In this document: piece by piece, positions 1 to 12,517 of the stretch
How positions within the stretch are numbered: position 1 is the stretch's first letter
Layout: each line of letters starts with the position of its first letter
DNA from: Haliangium sp050303215
GTDB taxonomy: Bacteria; Myxococcota_A; Polyangia; Haliangiales; Haliangiaceae
DNA length: 64,000 nt
Reading direction: 5' to 3'
Assembly: GCF_050303215.1 (NCBI RefSeq)
Contig: NZ_JBNLBH010000024.1
Span: 36,661-100,660 of the forward strand
Made by a program: the position numbers and the translations under genes
Notes under the pieces: generated by a model
Told to the model about the DNA's origin: nothing
Databases searched by the model: none
The model's input: only the letters and a program-made list of their open reading frames with translations

Positions 1-2585
<2,585 letters not shown>

Positions 2586-2602
2586 CTACCGCGCCGGCGC
2601 CC

Positions 2603-3610
2603 TCAGGAGGTGAAGTAGTGCAGCGAGCCGGCCGTGGCCCGCACCTCGCGCGCGCTGGCGCTCAGCTCGTGGACCGAGGTGACCCGGGTGGCCTGGCCGC
2701 GGGTGACATCGACCACCAGGGCCGCGCTGCCGCGATACAGGTAGGCCATGCCCAAGCCGGCGCCGCCGTGGGTGGTGTCCAGGATGTCGTCGCTCTCTAC
2801 CTCCTCGGCCGCGGTCCCGGCCATGGCCAGCACCCGCGCGATGCGCTCGAACACGTGCTGGCGCTCGATCCCGCCGAAGGGATCGGTCACCTCGAGCGCC
2901 AGCAGCTCGCCGTCGGTGGCCAGGCGCAGGAGCGGGCGCTCGGTCTCGTCGAGCACGACGTCGAAGCTGCGCCCGGCGGCGTAGCGGGGTCGGCCGTAGG
3001 CGTCCACCGGGGCGTCGTACATGGCGTTCATGAGCAGCTCGTGCGCCATCGCCGAAAACCGCTCGGCGGCCTTGGCGTCCACCCCCGCGCGCGCGGCCAG
3101 GTCGCCGACCTCGCCCACCACCCGGTCGCGGTCGACGCTGGTCTGGGGGGCCCAGCTCATCTCGGTGGCGCCCCAGTGCAGAAGCTCCGACAGCGCCGGG
3201 GCCGGGGTGTCGGGGAAGACCAGCCGGCGCGCCACCATGGCCAGCTCCCACGGCCGCGGCATGGACGCGTAGCGGGGCCAGCCGATGAGGTTCGAGAGCC
3301 GGGGCTGACCCGCAGCCAGAGCCATCACCTGCGCGGTCTGCTCCGCGGTCCAGACCGCGAACCGGAGCTGGGGATAGAGGTTGAAGAACCAGTCTCGCAC
3401 CTGCCCGATGTCACCTTCGCCGCACACCACCAGCCGGGTCTCCTCGCTCACCTGGGCGGGCAACTCGGCCGGCCGATCCACCCACACCACCGGCTGCAGC
3501 CCGATGGCGGCCGACACGATCCTGGCCATGCGCTCGCCGATGCGGCGGTTGCGCTCCAGAACGGCGACAACGGCGGAATTGGGAGCAGGCATCAGGCGGG
3601 GCGCGGCCAC
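2603..3610 (-). CDS. HATPase-fold signalling protein with receiver-like N-terminus
   Basis: 335 residues. The GTG start at 3610 is preceded by GAGG at a spacing of 5. The first ~125 residues look like a receiver-type alpha/beta domain (AVVAVLERNRRI, later RLVVCGEGDI), but I see no clear phospho-acceptor site. Residues ~190-205 read MAHELLMNAMYDAP, the N-box of GHKL ATPases (E..xNAxxD). A DPFGG segment and a THGGAGLGMAYLY glycine loop further on fit the G1 and G2 boxes. There is no phospho-acceptor His box, so it is closer to an RsbW-like or anti-sigma-type ATPase than to a complete histidine kinase. It is followed 17 bases later by the double-FIST gene, which suggests that FIST ligand sensing and this ATPase work together. 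Partner and output are unknown. Confidence 0.75.
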   Translation of the reverse strand: MAAPRLMPAPNSAVVAVLERNRRIGERMARIVSAAIGLQPVVWVDRPAELPAQVSEETRLVVCGEGDIGQVRDWFFNLYPQLRFAVWTAEQTAQVMALAAGQPRLSNLIGWPRYASMPRPWELAMVARRLVFPDTPAPALSELLHWGATEMSWAPQTSVDRDRVVGEVGDLAARAGVDAKAAERFSAMAHELLMNAMYDAPVDAYGRPRYAAGRSFDVVLDETERPLLRLATDGELLALEVTDPFGGIERQHVFERIARVLAMAGTAAEEVESDDILDTTHGGAGLGMAYLYRGSAALVVDVTRGQATRVTSVHELSASAREVRATAGSLHYFTS

Positions 3611-3781
3611 TTTAGCCTCGCCCCGGCGCAGCCGTCAACGCGCAGCGCCGGCAGCGGCGCGCACCTTGGGCATCGGCCGTGGTATAGGCTAGCCTGTGCG
3701 CGTCCCCCACTGGGGCGCCCGTTCCGTCCCCGACAACCGGGGCGCCGTCCCCGAGAATCGCACGAGCGAGGAGAGAGATAG

Positions 3782-5479
<1,698 letters not shown>

Positions 5480-5507
5480 GACGACCGCGGCGGCCGGCCC
5501 CCGCGGG

Positions 5508-6014
5508 CTACTCGGACGGCTCGGTCGGGGTCGCAGCGCCGCCCTGGGGCCGCCAGCCGTTCCAGTCGCCGGTGCGGCTCTGGTCCTCGGTCCACCAGGT
5601 GCCGCTGAAGCTGGCGCCGGAAGGATCGAAGACCAAGAAGCCGGCGCCGAGCAGGTCCGTGGGCTGGGACGGCTCGTGCCAGGTGAACTCGAACACGTTG
5701 CCGCGCAGGCTGCCGGTGAAGTACCCGATCACCTCTTGCCCGGCGCGCTCGTACAGCCACACCCCCATGAAGTGGTTGGCGAGCTGGCTGTCGTCGCGCT
5801 CGATCTTGACCGCGCCGAAGCTCGAGTGCCACAGGCCCAGGGCGCTGCTGTCGCTCATGGGCACCGGCTCGGGTGGCGACGCGGGTGGTGGCGGCGCGGC
5901 CGGGGTTTGGGTGGAGGAGCTGCGTCCGCCGATGGTGCAGGCGCCCGCGAGCAGCGCAAACGCGAGCGCGAGCGCCGTGAGCGCCGGTGAGAGGGCGATT
6001 CGGTGTGCCGTCAT
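5508..6014 (-). CDS. Small lipoprotein, function unknown
   Basis: 168 residues. A hydrophobic signal segment ends in a lipobox (LLAGAC, Cys about residue 26), followed by a Ser/Thr/Pro/Ala linker, so it is probably a processed lipoprotein. The folded part from residue ~55 is rich in aromatic residues and glycine (LGLWHSSFG, GVWLYERAGQEVIGYFTG, FSGTWW), a pattern of a small beta-sheet domain. I do not recognise a family. It is convergent with ffh (28 bases between the stop codons) and transcribed away from the tRNA at 6178. Confidence 0.75.
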   Translation of the reverse strand: MTAHRIALSPALTALALAFALLAGACTIGGRSSSTQTPAAPPPPASPPEPVPMSDSSALGLWHSSFGAVKIERDDSQLANHFMGVWLYERAGQEVIGYFTGSLRGNVFEFTWHEPSQPTDLLGAGFLVFDPSGASFSGTWWTEDQSRTGDWNGWRPQGGAATPTEPSE

Positions 6015-6177
6015 CGCCGCTCAGGATACCATCCCCGCCCCGGCCGGGCTGAGCGGTGGATCACGCCCCGGTATGCGCCGTCGCGGCCGGTCCGGGCCGG
6101 CGCGAGCCTCCACCTCGGCGTGTTGCATTGCGGACCAAAGCCGGCTAAGGTCGCCAGCCGCGATCCAATGGATCCAA

Positions 6178-6251
<74 letters not shown>

Positions 6252-6336
6252 CCGCTCTGACAACTCGGCCTGTGTTTCGACTCACGAGGCGCGAACGCTC
6301 GCATGCGCTCTCACCCTCGTGCCAGGAGTACCATCA

Positions 6337-7074
6337 TTGCTAGACCAACTCCGACTGCTGCTCCAACTCCAGGGAATCGATGCCCGTGTACACGAGCTCG
6401 AGGTCGCCATCGAAGCGCTGCCCAAGCCGCTCGAGAGTGACAAGGAGACCTTGGACAAGCTGGAGCAGATGCTGGCCGCCGAGCAAGCACGCTTCACCGA
6501 GACCGAGTCCTGGCGCAAGGAGCAGGAGCAGACCCTGGCGCTCGAGGACGAGGGCATCAAGAAGGCCAAGATCAAGCTGCAGGCCTCCAAGACCCCCAAG
6601 GACCACGCCGCGGCCACGCGCGAGCTCGACAACAAGCGCAAGGCGCGCTCGGAGCGCGAGGACGAGATGCTCAAGGTGATGGAGGCGCTGGAGAAGGCCC
6701 GGGCCGAGATCGAGACCCACGAGCAGACCGTGACCGCGCTGCGCGAGCGGGTCGAGGCCGAGAGCGCCCGGATCCAGGGCCAGGTCGACGAGCTCCGGGC
6801 CGAGGTCGACACCAGCTCGGCCGGGCGCGATGAGCTGGTCAGCCAGATCGATTCCGAGCTGATGCAGCGCTACCAGCGCATTCGCCGCAAGCGCGGCATC
6901 GCCATGGCCCCGGTGCGGGACGGGGTCTGCCAGGGCTGCCACATGTCCGTGCCGCCCCAGCTCGACATCATGCTGGCCCGGGGCGACAGCATCGAGACCT
7001 GCCCGCGCTGCTATCGGCTCCTGTATCACCACAGCATGCTCGACAAGCTCACCGGCGACGCCGCCGAGAGCTGA
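6337..7074 (+). CDS. Coiled-coil / C4 zinc-ribbon protein (DUF164-type)
   Basis: 245 residues from a TTG start at 6337. The start is chosen because AGGAG (6324-6328) sits 8 bases before it; a GTG at 6319 in the same frame would place that AGGAG inside the gene. Residues ~1-185 form a long charged coiled coil (DQLRLLLQLQGIDARVHELE, then many E/K/R heptads). The C-terminus is a zinc ribbon with two CxxC knuckles, VCQGC and CPRC, about 30 residues apart, followed by YRLLYHH. This is the architecture of the widespread bacterial DUF164/zinc-ribbon family (CT398/CdsZ-like), whose cellular role is not settled. A mutated fragment of this gene's coiled-coil region recurs at 8241-8333. Confidence 0.85.
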   Translation: MLDQLRLLLQLQGIDARVHELEVAIEALPKPLESDKETLDKLEQMLAAEQARFTETESWRKEQEQTLALEDEGIKKAKIKLQASKTPKDHAAATRELDNKRKARSEREDEMLKVMEALEKARAEIETHEQTVTALRERVEAESARIQGQVDELRAEVDTSSAGRDELVSQIDSELMQRYQRIRRKRGIAMAPVRDGVCQGCHMSVPPQLDIMLARGDSIETCPRCYRLLYHHSMLDKLTGDAAES

Positions 7075-7191
7075 CAGCTTCATCGCCCCTCCGCCCGCCG
7101 GCGCGCCCCGCTCCCCCGAGCGCGGGGCGCGGCCCCCCATGGCCGACGCCGACCTGAGCTACTCCGGCGCCGCCGCTCGTCCCGGGATCAC

Positions 7192-8012
7192 ACCGGTGGC
7201 GATTTTTTTTTCGAATGTCGTCATCCAGTTTCGGCCTCCGGCAACTGCCCGGCTGAGGACCCCATCGCGCCCGATGGACCCAGCGAAAGGACAGCCGGAT
7301 GCACACGTCTCCCCTCAACGCAGCTCCCCAGTCGCCCGCGGCCCGAGCCTACCAGGACCATGCGTGCCCCCCTGCTCCCGTACACTCGACCGTGGTCGCC
7401 ATCGTCGACGGCGCCGAGCTGCATCGCTTCGACGTCTCCTCGCCCGCCTTCGAGCGCGACGTGCTGCCGCTGCGCTCGGCGGTCTACAAGCGACCGGCGA
7501 CCGAGTGCCGTGATCACTTCGACGACGACGGCCTGCACTACGTGCTCTACGACCACGGCTCGCCGATCTACGGCTTTCGCTCGAACCTGGCCAGCGCCGG
7601 CCCCATCGAGTGCGAGGAGATGTACCCGGCCGAGTTCGTCGAGCGCTTTCGCCACTGCCTGAGCTCGTCCGGGCGCCTGGTCCGCGACCCCGCCCAGCCC
7701 TCCAGCCGCGACCGCACCGCCGCCTTCCTGGCGGCCCTCTTCAGCGATCTGAGCCGCTTCGGGGTGCGCATGGACCTCCTCAACGCCATCCCCAAGCTGT
7801 TGCCATACTATCATCAGCAAGGGCTCATGCGGCTCCGGGTCCCGCCCTTCCGCCACCCCACCTGGAACACCGAGAGCCACATCCTCGTCCTGCTCCTCAA
7901 CCCCGACCTGCCCGGCGCCATCAACGCCCACCTGGACCCCATCTCGGATCCCTTGACCCCCGCCGACCTCGGGCCCATCTGCGCCCCCATCGACATCCAG
8001 AGGCACGCATAG
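7192..8012 (+). repeat. Tandem duplication, copy 1 (leader plus GNAT-like gene)
   Basis: This block and 8334-9155 are diverged copies of the same sequence: a T-run leader, a shared CAACTGC...GAGGAC stretch, the identical GCGAAAGGACAGCCGGATGC ribosome-binding/start region, and then the coding sequence. The similarity goes from noncoding leader through to the gene's stop, so this is a segmental duplication and not a pair of unrelated homologues. Confidence 0.85.
7299..8012 (+). CDS. GNAT/autoinducer-synthase-like protein, copy 1
   Basis: 237 residues; AAGGA precedes the ATG. After a ~35-residue variable N-terminus, the body has the order expected of GNAT-fold N-acyl synthases of the LuxI/FeeM type: FERDVLPLRSAVYKRP, LHYVLYDHGSPIYGFRSNLA (beta strands ending in a conserved Arg), a CLSSSGRLVRDP strand comparable to the E/S-x-x-R strand of those enzymes, a helix with FGVRMDLLNA, and a C-terminal strand HILVLLLNP. 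The assignment rests on motif order only and the substrate is unknown. It has no signal peptide. It is about four-fifths identical by eye to the protein at 8439-9155. In copy 2 the next gene is an adenylate-forming enzyme; here only its ruins remain (8013-8240), so this copy has lost its partner. Confidence 0.75.
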   Translation: MHTSPLNAAPQSPAARAYQDHACPPAPVHSTVVAIVDGAELHRFDVSSPAFERDVLPLRSAVYKRPATECRDHFDDDGLHYVLYDHGSPIYGFRSNLASAGPIECEEMYPAEFVERFRHCLSSSGRLVRDPAQPSSRDRTAAFLAALFSDLSRFGVRMDLLNAIPKLLPYYHQQGLMRLRVPPFRHPTWNTESHILVLLLNPDLPGAINAHLDPISDPLTPADLGPICAPIDIQRHA

Positions 8013-8240
8013 GCCGGCGGCGACCTGAGCGACATCGCGCGCCCGGCCACCCTGGCTCGGGCCCCTGGCCACACCCGGACCGCCCGCCGCCGCTGTGCGG
8101 GCGCCCTGGGCCTGGCCGCGCTGCTGTTTCGAACAGTTGGACAAAAACCGCCCCCTGCGGGCGCGGGTGCCTTTGCTCACGGGCCGCTGTCAGCGTCCTC
8201 TCGACCACGAGCAGCGCGTCACGCCCGCCTGAGCGCGGCC
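8013..8240 (+). pseudogene. Decayed remnant of the ANL-like gene (copy 1)
   Basis: The stretch aligns with pieces of the intact gene at 9152-10078. GGCGGCGACCTGAGCGACAT near the left end matches the GGCGGCGACCTGACCGACAT at ~9220, and the central part (GCTGTTTCGAACAGTTGGAC) matches 9497-9518 with an inserted T that shifts the frame. CGCCTGAGCGCGGCCGG at the right end is identical to ~9601-9617. Large internal parts are deleted and no long frame survives. It is the broken second gene of duplicated cassette copy 1. Confidence 0.85.
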
Positions 8241-8333
8241 GGTGGGCCGGATCGACGAGCGCCGGGCCGAGGTCGACACCGCCTCGGCCGGGCGCGATGA
8301 GCGGGTCGGCCGGATCGACGCCGAGCGGATGCA
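8241..8333 (+). pseudogene. Fossil fragment of the zinc-ribbon gene at the duplication junction
   Basis: About 90 bases align with 6774-6868, inside the coiled-coil part of the gene at 6337-7074; for example GGGCCGAGGTCGACACC and CTCGGCCGGGCGCGATGAGC are common to both. At 8334 the similarity jumps to the leader of the GNAT-like gene (7192 onward), so the 3' part of the zinc-ribbon gene is missing. This shows that the duplicated unit began inside the zinc-ribbon gene and was then shortened. Confidence 0.85.
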
Positions 8334-9155
8334 GACCGGGGGGATTTTTTTCGAGGGTCGTCATCCGTTTTCGACCTCCGGCAACTGCCTTGCTGAGGAC
8401 GCATCGAGCCCGATGGTCCCCAGCGAAAGGACAGCCGGATGCACACTTCTCTCCTCAGCGCAGCAAGCCAGTCGCCCGTCGCCCAGGCCTCAGCCGCGTA
8501 CGCGTGTCCCCCTGCCCCTCCCCCCTCGAACCTCGTCGCCACCCTCGCCGATGGCGCCGAGCTGCATCGCTTCGACGTCTCCTCGCCCGCCTTCGAGCGC
8601 GACGTGCTGGCGCTGCGCTCGGCGGTCTACCAGCGCCCCGCGGCCGAGTGCCGTGATCACTTCGACGACACCGCCCTGCACTACGTGCTCTACGATCACG
8701 GCACCCCGATCTACGCGCTCCGCTCGAACCTGGCCAGCGCCGGCCCCATCGAGTGCGAGGAGATGTACCCGGCCGACTTCGTCGCCCGCTTCCGCCACTG
8801 CCTCAGCTCGTCCGGGCGCCTGGTCCGCAACCCCGGCCAGCCCTCCGGCCGTCGCCGCACCGCCGCCTTCCTGGCCGCCGCCTTCAGCGACCTGAGCACC
8901 TTCGGCGCGCGCATGGACATCGCCAACGCCATCGCCAAGCTGCTGCCGTATTATCGTGAGCAGGGGATGATGCGGCTCCGGGTCCCGACGTTCCGCCACC
9001 CCACCTGGAATACGGTGAGCCACATCCTGGTCCTGCTCCTCAACCCCGACCTGCCCGGCACCATCAACGCCCACCTGGACCGGGTGCCGAACCCCTTGTC
9101 CCCCTCCGACCTCGGGCCCATCTGCGCCCCCATCCAGATCCAGAGGTACGCATGA
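8334..9155 (+). repeat. Tandem duplication, copy 2 (leader plus GNAT-like gene)
   Basis: Partner of the block at 7192-8012. It carries the same leader, with a seven-T run instead of nine, the same ribosome-binding site and a diverged copy of the gene. Unlike copy 1 it is followed by an intact second gene. Confidence 0.85.
8439..9155 (+). CDS. GNAT/autoinducer-synthase-like protein, copy 2
   Basis: 238 residues with the same AAGGA ribosome-binding site as copy 1. Conserved between the copies: AELHRFDVSSPAFERDV, the RSNLASAGPIECEEMYP block, LSSSGRLVR, and the C-terminal HILVLLLNPDLPG and LGPICAPI. Differences concentrate in the first 35 residues and in the helical region around residue 150, which suggests that the core is under selection. 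The TGA overlaps the ATG of the adenylate-forming gene (ATGA, 9152-9155), so the two are translationally coupled and probably act on one pathway: an activated acyl or carboxylate intermediate and an acyl-transferring enzyme. The product is not known. Confidence 0.78.
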   Translation: MHTSLLSAASQSPVAQASAAYACPPAPPPSNLVATLADGAELHRFDVSSPAFERDVLALRSAVYQRPAAECRDHFDDTALHYVLYDHGTPIYALRSNLASAGPIECEEMYPADFVARFRHCLSSSGRLVRNPGQPSGRRRTAAFLAAAFSDLSTFGARMDIANAIAKLLPYYREQGMMRLRVPTFRHPTWNTVSHILVLLLNPDLPGTINAHLDRVPNPLSPSDLGPICAPIQIQRYA

Positions 9156-10078
9156 GCGATTCCCCCTCCCCCAGTAGCTCCCGGCCCATCCCCGCGACCG
9201 GGGTGTTGAGCATGTCCGCCGGCGGCGACCTGACCGACATCGACAAGTGGCGCATCGTCGCCGACCAGGGCCGCGCGGCCCGCGAGCTGGCGATGCTGTA
9301 CCCGGACCTGGCCGAGCGCGGGTTCCTCGAGGCCCCGATCCAGATCAGCGTCTACCCGGCCTCGATCATGCGCTTCGGGGACGCCCTGTTCATCGACACC
9401 TTCCTGCGCCCGGCCAACCTGGCCCGGGCCCTGCGCCTGGCCCACATCGCGAACCGCCCGGTGCTGCTGTGCGGGCAGCCCTTGGCCCTGGCCGAGCTGC
9501 TGTTCGAACATTTGGACAAACACCGACCGGTGCCGACGCGCATGCTGGTGCTCATGGGCGGCTGTCAGTGTCCTCTGGGCCTGGAGCAGCGCATCCGCGA
9601 CCGCCTGAGCGCGGCCGGCGTGGACCACGACATCGGCTACGGCTACGGCACCGCCGAGGTCGCGGCGGGGTGCCTGGCCGGCCGGCGCACGGACGACGGC
9701 CGGGTGTACTACCGGCTCGCGGCCGCCGGGGTGGCGGTCACGGTCGAGGGCGGGCGGCTGTATCTACGCCGCACGGACATCGAGCAGGCGCCGGTGGACA
9801 CGGGCGACGACGCCATCGCGACCCGCGTGGACGGTCACGACGGCTGGTTCATCGTCCCCTCGGCCAAGCGCATCGCCCCGGCCGTGGGGGCCGCGCTGGA
9901 GTCGTGGCAGGCCGCGGACTGGGACCGGCGCACGGGCTATATCGCGCAGACCGACGAGGGGCTGCGGTTCCAGGTCCGACGCGGGGTGGCGCCTGCGTCC
10001 GCCGAGGAGGTCGGCTACCACGAGTTCGAGCGCCGGTACGAGTCTTCGCTGCTCGAAAAGCCGGCCTGGGGCGAATGA
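9152..10078 (+). CDS. Truncated ANL-superfamily (adenylate-forming) enzyme
   Basis: 308 residues. RMLVLMGGCQCPLGLEQRI resembles the GGAPL-type segment of acyl-CoA synthetases, GYGYGTAEVAAG (~residue 163) fits the A5 motif (YG.TE), and VDTGDDAIATRVDGHDGWF (~residue 213) fits the A7 TGD motif, followed by SAKRI where A8 begins. The N-terminal half with the P-loop-like A3 motif is not seen, and the C-terminal lid is short, so it is about 60% of normal length. It could be a minimal adenylating enzyme, a binding protein or a degenerate one. It is coupled to the GNAT-like gene by ATGA and followed after 40 bases by rnpB. Confidence 0.65.
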   Translation: MSDSPSPSSSRPIPATGVLSMSAGGDLTDIDKWRIVADQGRAARELAMLYPDLAERGFLEAPIQISVYPASIMRFGDALFIDTFLRPANLARALRLAHIANRPVLLCGQPLALAELLFEHLDKHRPVPTRMLVLMGGCQCPLGLEQRIRDRLSAAGVDHDIGYGYGTAEVAAGCLAGRRTDDGRVYYRLAAAGVAVTVEGGRLYLRRTDIEQAPVDTGDDAIATRVDGHDGWFIVPSAKRIAPAVGAALESWQAADWDRRTGYIAQTDEGLRFQVRRGVAPASAEEVGYHEFERRYESSLLEKPAWGE

Positions 10079-10118
10079 CGCTCGGACCCGCGTGGGGTAG
10101 ACTGCGTCGGCTCTCCAC

Positions 10119-10479
<361 letters not shown>

Positions 10480-10532
10480 ATGGGGGGCCCTTTGCCTCGG
10501 ATGACCGCAGGTCGCGGTGCGGTTCGGCGCGG

Positions 10533-10645
10533 TCACGGGCCCTACCGGCGAACGGCTTTGGGCGTCATCAGGGTCCTCACTGGGAGGATGCGGGCGGGGT
10601 GGGGCCGGCCAGGCCGGGGTCACGGGCCCTACCGGCGAACGGCTT
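10533..10645 (+). repeat. 26-bp direct repeat, two copies 87 bp apart
   Basis: TCACGGGCCCTACCGGCGAA followed by CGGCTT occurs at 10533-10558 and again at 10620-10645 with no mismatch. The second copy opens the left arm of the large inverted repeat; the degenerate partner of this motif is in the right arm near 13225-13245. Confidence 0.9.
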
Positions 10646-10830
10646 CGCAAGAACGCCTCTCGCGCCCCTCAATCCACGGCTCTCGCCCCCCATGTGGTCG
10701 GCGTTCGCCTCGCCTCGACACCTCGCTGGCATCCGGCCAGCCCGGCGCCCGCTGCGGTCTTGAGTATTCTCGCCACTCTGTCCGATATCGGCTGGCCGGA
10801 GCACTCGGCGACGTCGCCTTCGGGCCCATG
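10612..10830 (+). repeat. Left arm of a ~220-bp imperfect inverted repeat
   Basis: The reverse complement of 13020-13245 aligns to this stretch over its whole length at roughly three-quarters identity by eye. Shared blocks include GCAAGAACGCC, GGCTCTCGCCCCC, GGTCGGCGTTC, CTGGCATCCGGCC, TTCTCGCCACTCTGTCCG and GGCCGGAGCACTCG. Similarity continues more weakly outward (GGATGCGGGCGGGG at 10585 against the complement near 13260-13280). Confidence 0.85.
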
Positions 10831-11021
10831 ACCCCGTCCAGGCCTCTCCACTCTCGCTGCTGGCCCTCCAGCCGGAACACATGGATTGACTGGACTTGAG
10901 CCGATCGGCAGCGCCGGTGTCCCGAGCAACGCCAGTCGAGTCCCCGACAGCGACGCCGGAACGTAGAGCAGCGCCAGCCCCAAAGCCTCACCAGCCTTAC
11001 CCGAGATCGCGACTTCGCAGC

Positions 11022-11105
11022 CCCGTTCGTCGCTAGCCGAAACCGCTACACCAACTTCGGTGACCCGTTCGTCGCTACCCGAAATCGCTACACCAACTTC
11101 GGGAG
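11022..11105 (+). repeat. 42-bp tandem repeat, family 1 (two full units)
   Basis: Units 11022-11063 and 11064-11105, both beginning CCCGTTCGTCGCTA and containing CGCTACACCAACTTCGG. A decayed unit may precede it (10980-11021, sharing TTACCCGAGATCGCGACTTCG-like bases). The sequence is unrelated to families 2 and 3, but the period is the same. Confidence 0.85.
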
Positions 11106-11218
11106 GTGCTCCGAGGGCCAACCCTCGAACGAGGGCCGACCTCGGTGTCGAGCCTGGGTTCATCCGAGAATAGGGGCATCGCGGTCGTCGTGACGCCTCG
11201 GATGCCCGCTGACGCGGA

Positions 11219-11428
11219 TCCCGACTTCGCCGCATTTTCTCGGAGGGTCGCTCAACCGAGTCCCGACGTCGCTGTATTTTCTCGGAGGGTCGTCAAACCA
11301 GGTCCCGACTTCGCTGCATTTTTTCGGAGGGTCGACAAATAGGGTCCCGACTTCGCTGCATTTTTTCGGAGGGTCGACAAACAGGGTCCCGACTTCGCTG
11401 CATTTTTTCGGAGGGTCGACAAACAGGG
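11219..11428 (+). repeat. 42-bp tandem repeat, family 2 (five full units)
   Basis: Units start at 11219, 11261, 11303, 11345 and 11387, then a partial one at 11429. Each runs TCCCGACTTCGCTGCATTTT, then a T/C-rich step, CGGAGGGTCG and a CAAA(C/T)AGGG end. The last three are nearly identical, the first two more diverged, as expected from growth at the right end. A frame is open through them on both strands because 42 is a multiple of 3; I treat them as noncoding. Confidence 0.93.
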
Positions 11429-11480
11429 TCCCGCCGGTGCTGTTTCGGGCCGGGTCAGGCCTCGCCGGAGCCCAACGGTC

Positions 11481-11612
11481 GCCTCCGCCCGAGAGTCTAA
11501 CCCTCGATTTTGCCCGCCGCCGGCCTCCGCCCGAGAGTCTGACCCTCGATTTTGCCCGCCGCCGGCCTCCGCCCGGGGTCTAACCCTCGATTTTGCCCGC
11601 CGCCCGCCGCCG
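11481..11612 (+). repeat. 42-bp tandem repeat, family 3 (three units)
   Basis: Units start at 11481, 11523 and 11565. Each begins GCCTCCGCCCG and contains TAACCCTCGATTTTGCCCGC (one G/A change in unit 2). The third has small indels and an extra CCGCCCG at its end. Confidence 0.9.
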
Positions 11613-11698
11613 GCCTGGGATGATACCGGCCGGCACCTAGGCGGCCTCAACTCGGCCGTCCGTGCCTGCCGATGGTGCCGGCGGCCAGCAACCGCGCG

Positions 11699-12517
11699 CT
11701 ATGAGGAACTGCGCGCGCGGACCGCACGCTGACGGGCCGCGCGAGCGGTGCGCTGCACGTCGATCAGGTACCTGGCCATGATGGTGGCGCACTCGTGCTG
11801 GAGGTGGCCGCCGATGCCGAGGCGCCCGTCACCGGGCGCGGTGGGGCGATGCAACCCGCCGGGGATGGTGCCGTTGGAGGCGCTGGGTTGATGCGAGGCG
11901 ACGGGGTTGTGCTTGGGTGGCTTGCACAGACGCGTCGCGGCTCGGGCGGCCCGCTCGACCTTGGACCGATCGAGCGGCTGACGACGCGCCTGCGCCTCGC
12001 GCACGCATTCTCCCATACAGCCGGCGGTGACGTCGTCCCCCGAGTGGTCGTCGGCGCGGCTCGCGGCCGGCGCCGCGGCGGGCGGAACGGGGGCGCCGCC
12101 GGCAGGGACCAGACTCATGCCGCGCACCTCATCGATACGCGCGCGGGTGTACGAGATGACCTGGTCGCACTCGGCCATCAGGTCGCGCATCGAGGTGGCC
12201 GCGGCGTGTACGTAGGTGTGCAGGCGTCCGATGTCGAGGCGCTGCTCGGCCGAGACCGCGCGGGCTCGCGTCGGGCGCGGGGCCTCGGGCGAGGGCTGCC
12301 GCGGCGCGCGCCCGAGGTCGGAGGTGTCGGGCCGCGTGGACGCCGCCGGCTGCTCGGGCCAGGGGATGTAGGGCATCCCGTCCAGGCTGTCCTCGGCCCC
12401 GTGAGTCATGGCCTCGGTGCTGGCCAGCGCGCGCTGAAGGTGCTCGATGTGCGTAAGCACGTCGAAGAGAAGTTGGCTCGGCGTGGGCAGCCGATTATCG
12501 TCGCTGTCGTTGGGCAT
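11699..12517 (-). CDS. Orphan hypothetical protein inside the inverted-repeat island
   Basis: 272 residues from the ATG at 12517 (MPNDSDDNRLPTPSQL); GAAAGG lies about 10 bases upstream. A longer in-frame extension to 12862 reads low-complexity, Ser/Arg-rich sequence and is not accepted. Two helical segments are visible (SQLLFDVLTHIEHLQRALAS; later LHTYVHAAATSMRDLMAECD), joined by a Pro/Ala/Arg linker, and a basic C-terminus (RTARAARQRAVRARSSS). There is no signal peptide and I recognise no family. It is the only plausible gene between the two arms of the inverted repeat, so it may travel with that element. Confidence 0.5.
   Translation of the reverse strand: MPNDSDDNRLPTPSQLLFDVLTHIEHLQRALASTEAMTHGAEDSLDGMPYIPWPEQPAASTRPDTSDLGRAPRQPSPEAPRPTRARAVSAEQRLDIGRLHTYVHAAATSMRDLMAECDQVISYTRARIDEVRGMSLVPAGGAPVPPAAAPAASRADDHSGDDVTAGCMGECVREAQARRQPLDRSKVERAARAATRLCKPPKHNPVASHQPSASNGTIPGGLHRPTAPGDGRLGIGGHLQHECATIMARYLIDVQRTARAARQRAVRARSSS

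Larger units (their letters stand above)
10480..11021. other. Noncoding, repeat-rich stretch after rnpB (see listed repeats)
   Basis: No convincing gene. Open frames in several registers here have no ribosome-binding sites and read through repeats. It holds a 26-bp direct repeat, the left arm of a large inverted repeat, and around 10895-10980 a weak ~21-bp periodicity built on AGCA/CGCC blocks. Confidence 0.6.

Noticed and set aside
7195..7220. T-run (nine T) as a terminator after the zinc-ribbon gene
   Set aside because: Only the short palindrome CACCGGTG precedes it, and the run is duplicated as part of the leader at 8345; a promoter or leader element is as likely.
11219..11612. CRISPR array
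   Set aside because: Units are contiguous with no spacers, and the families have no repeat-spacer alternation; no cas genes are in the window.
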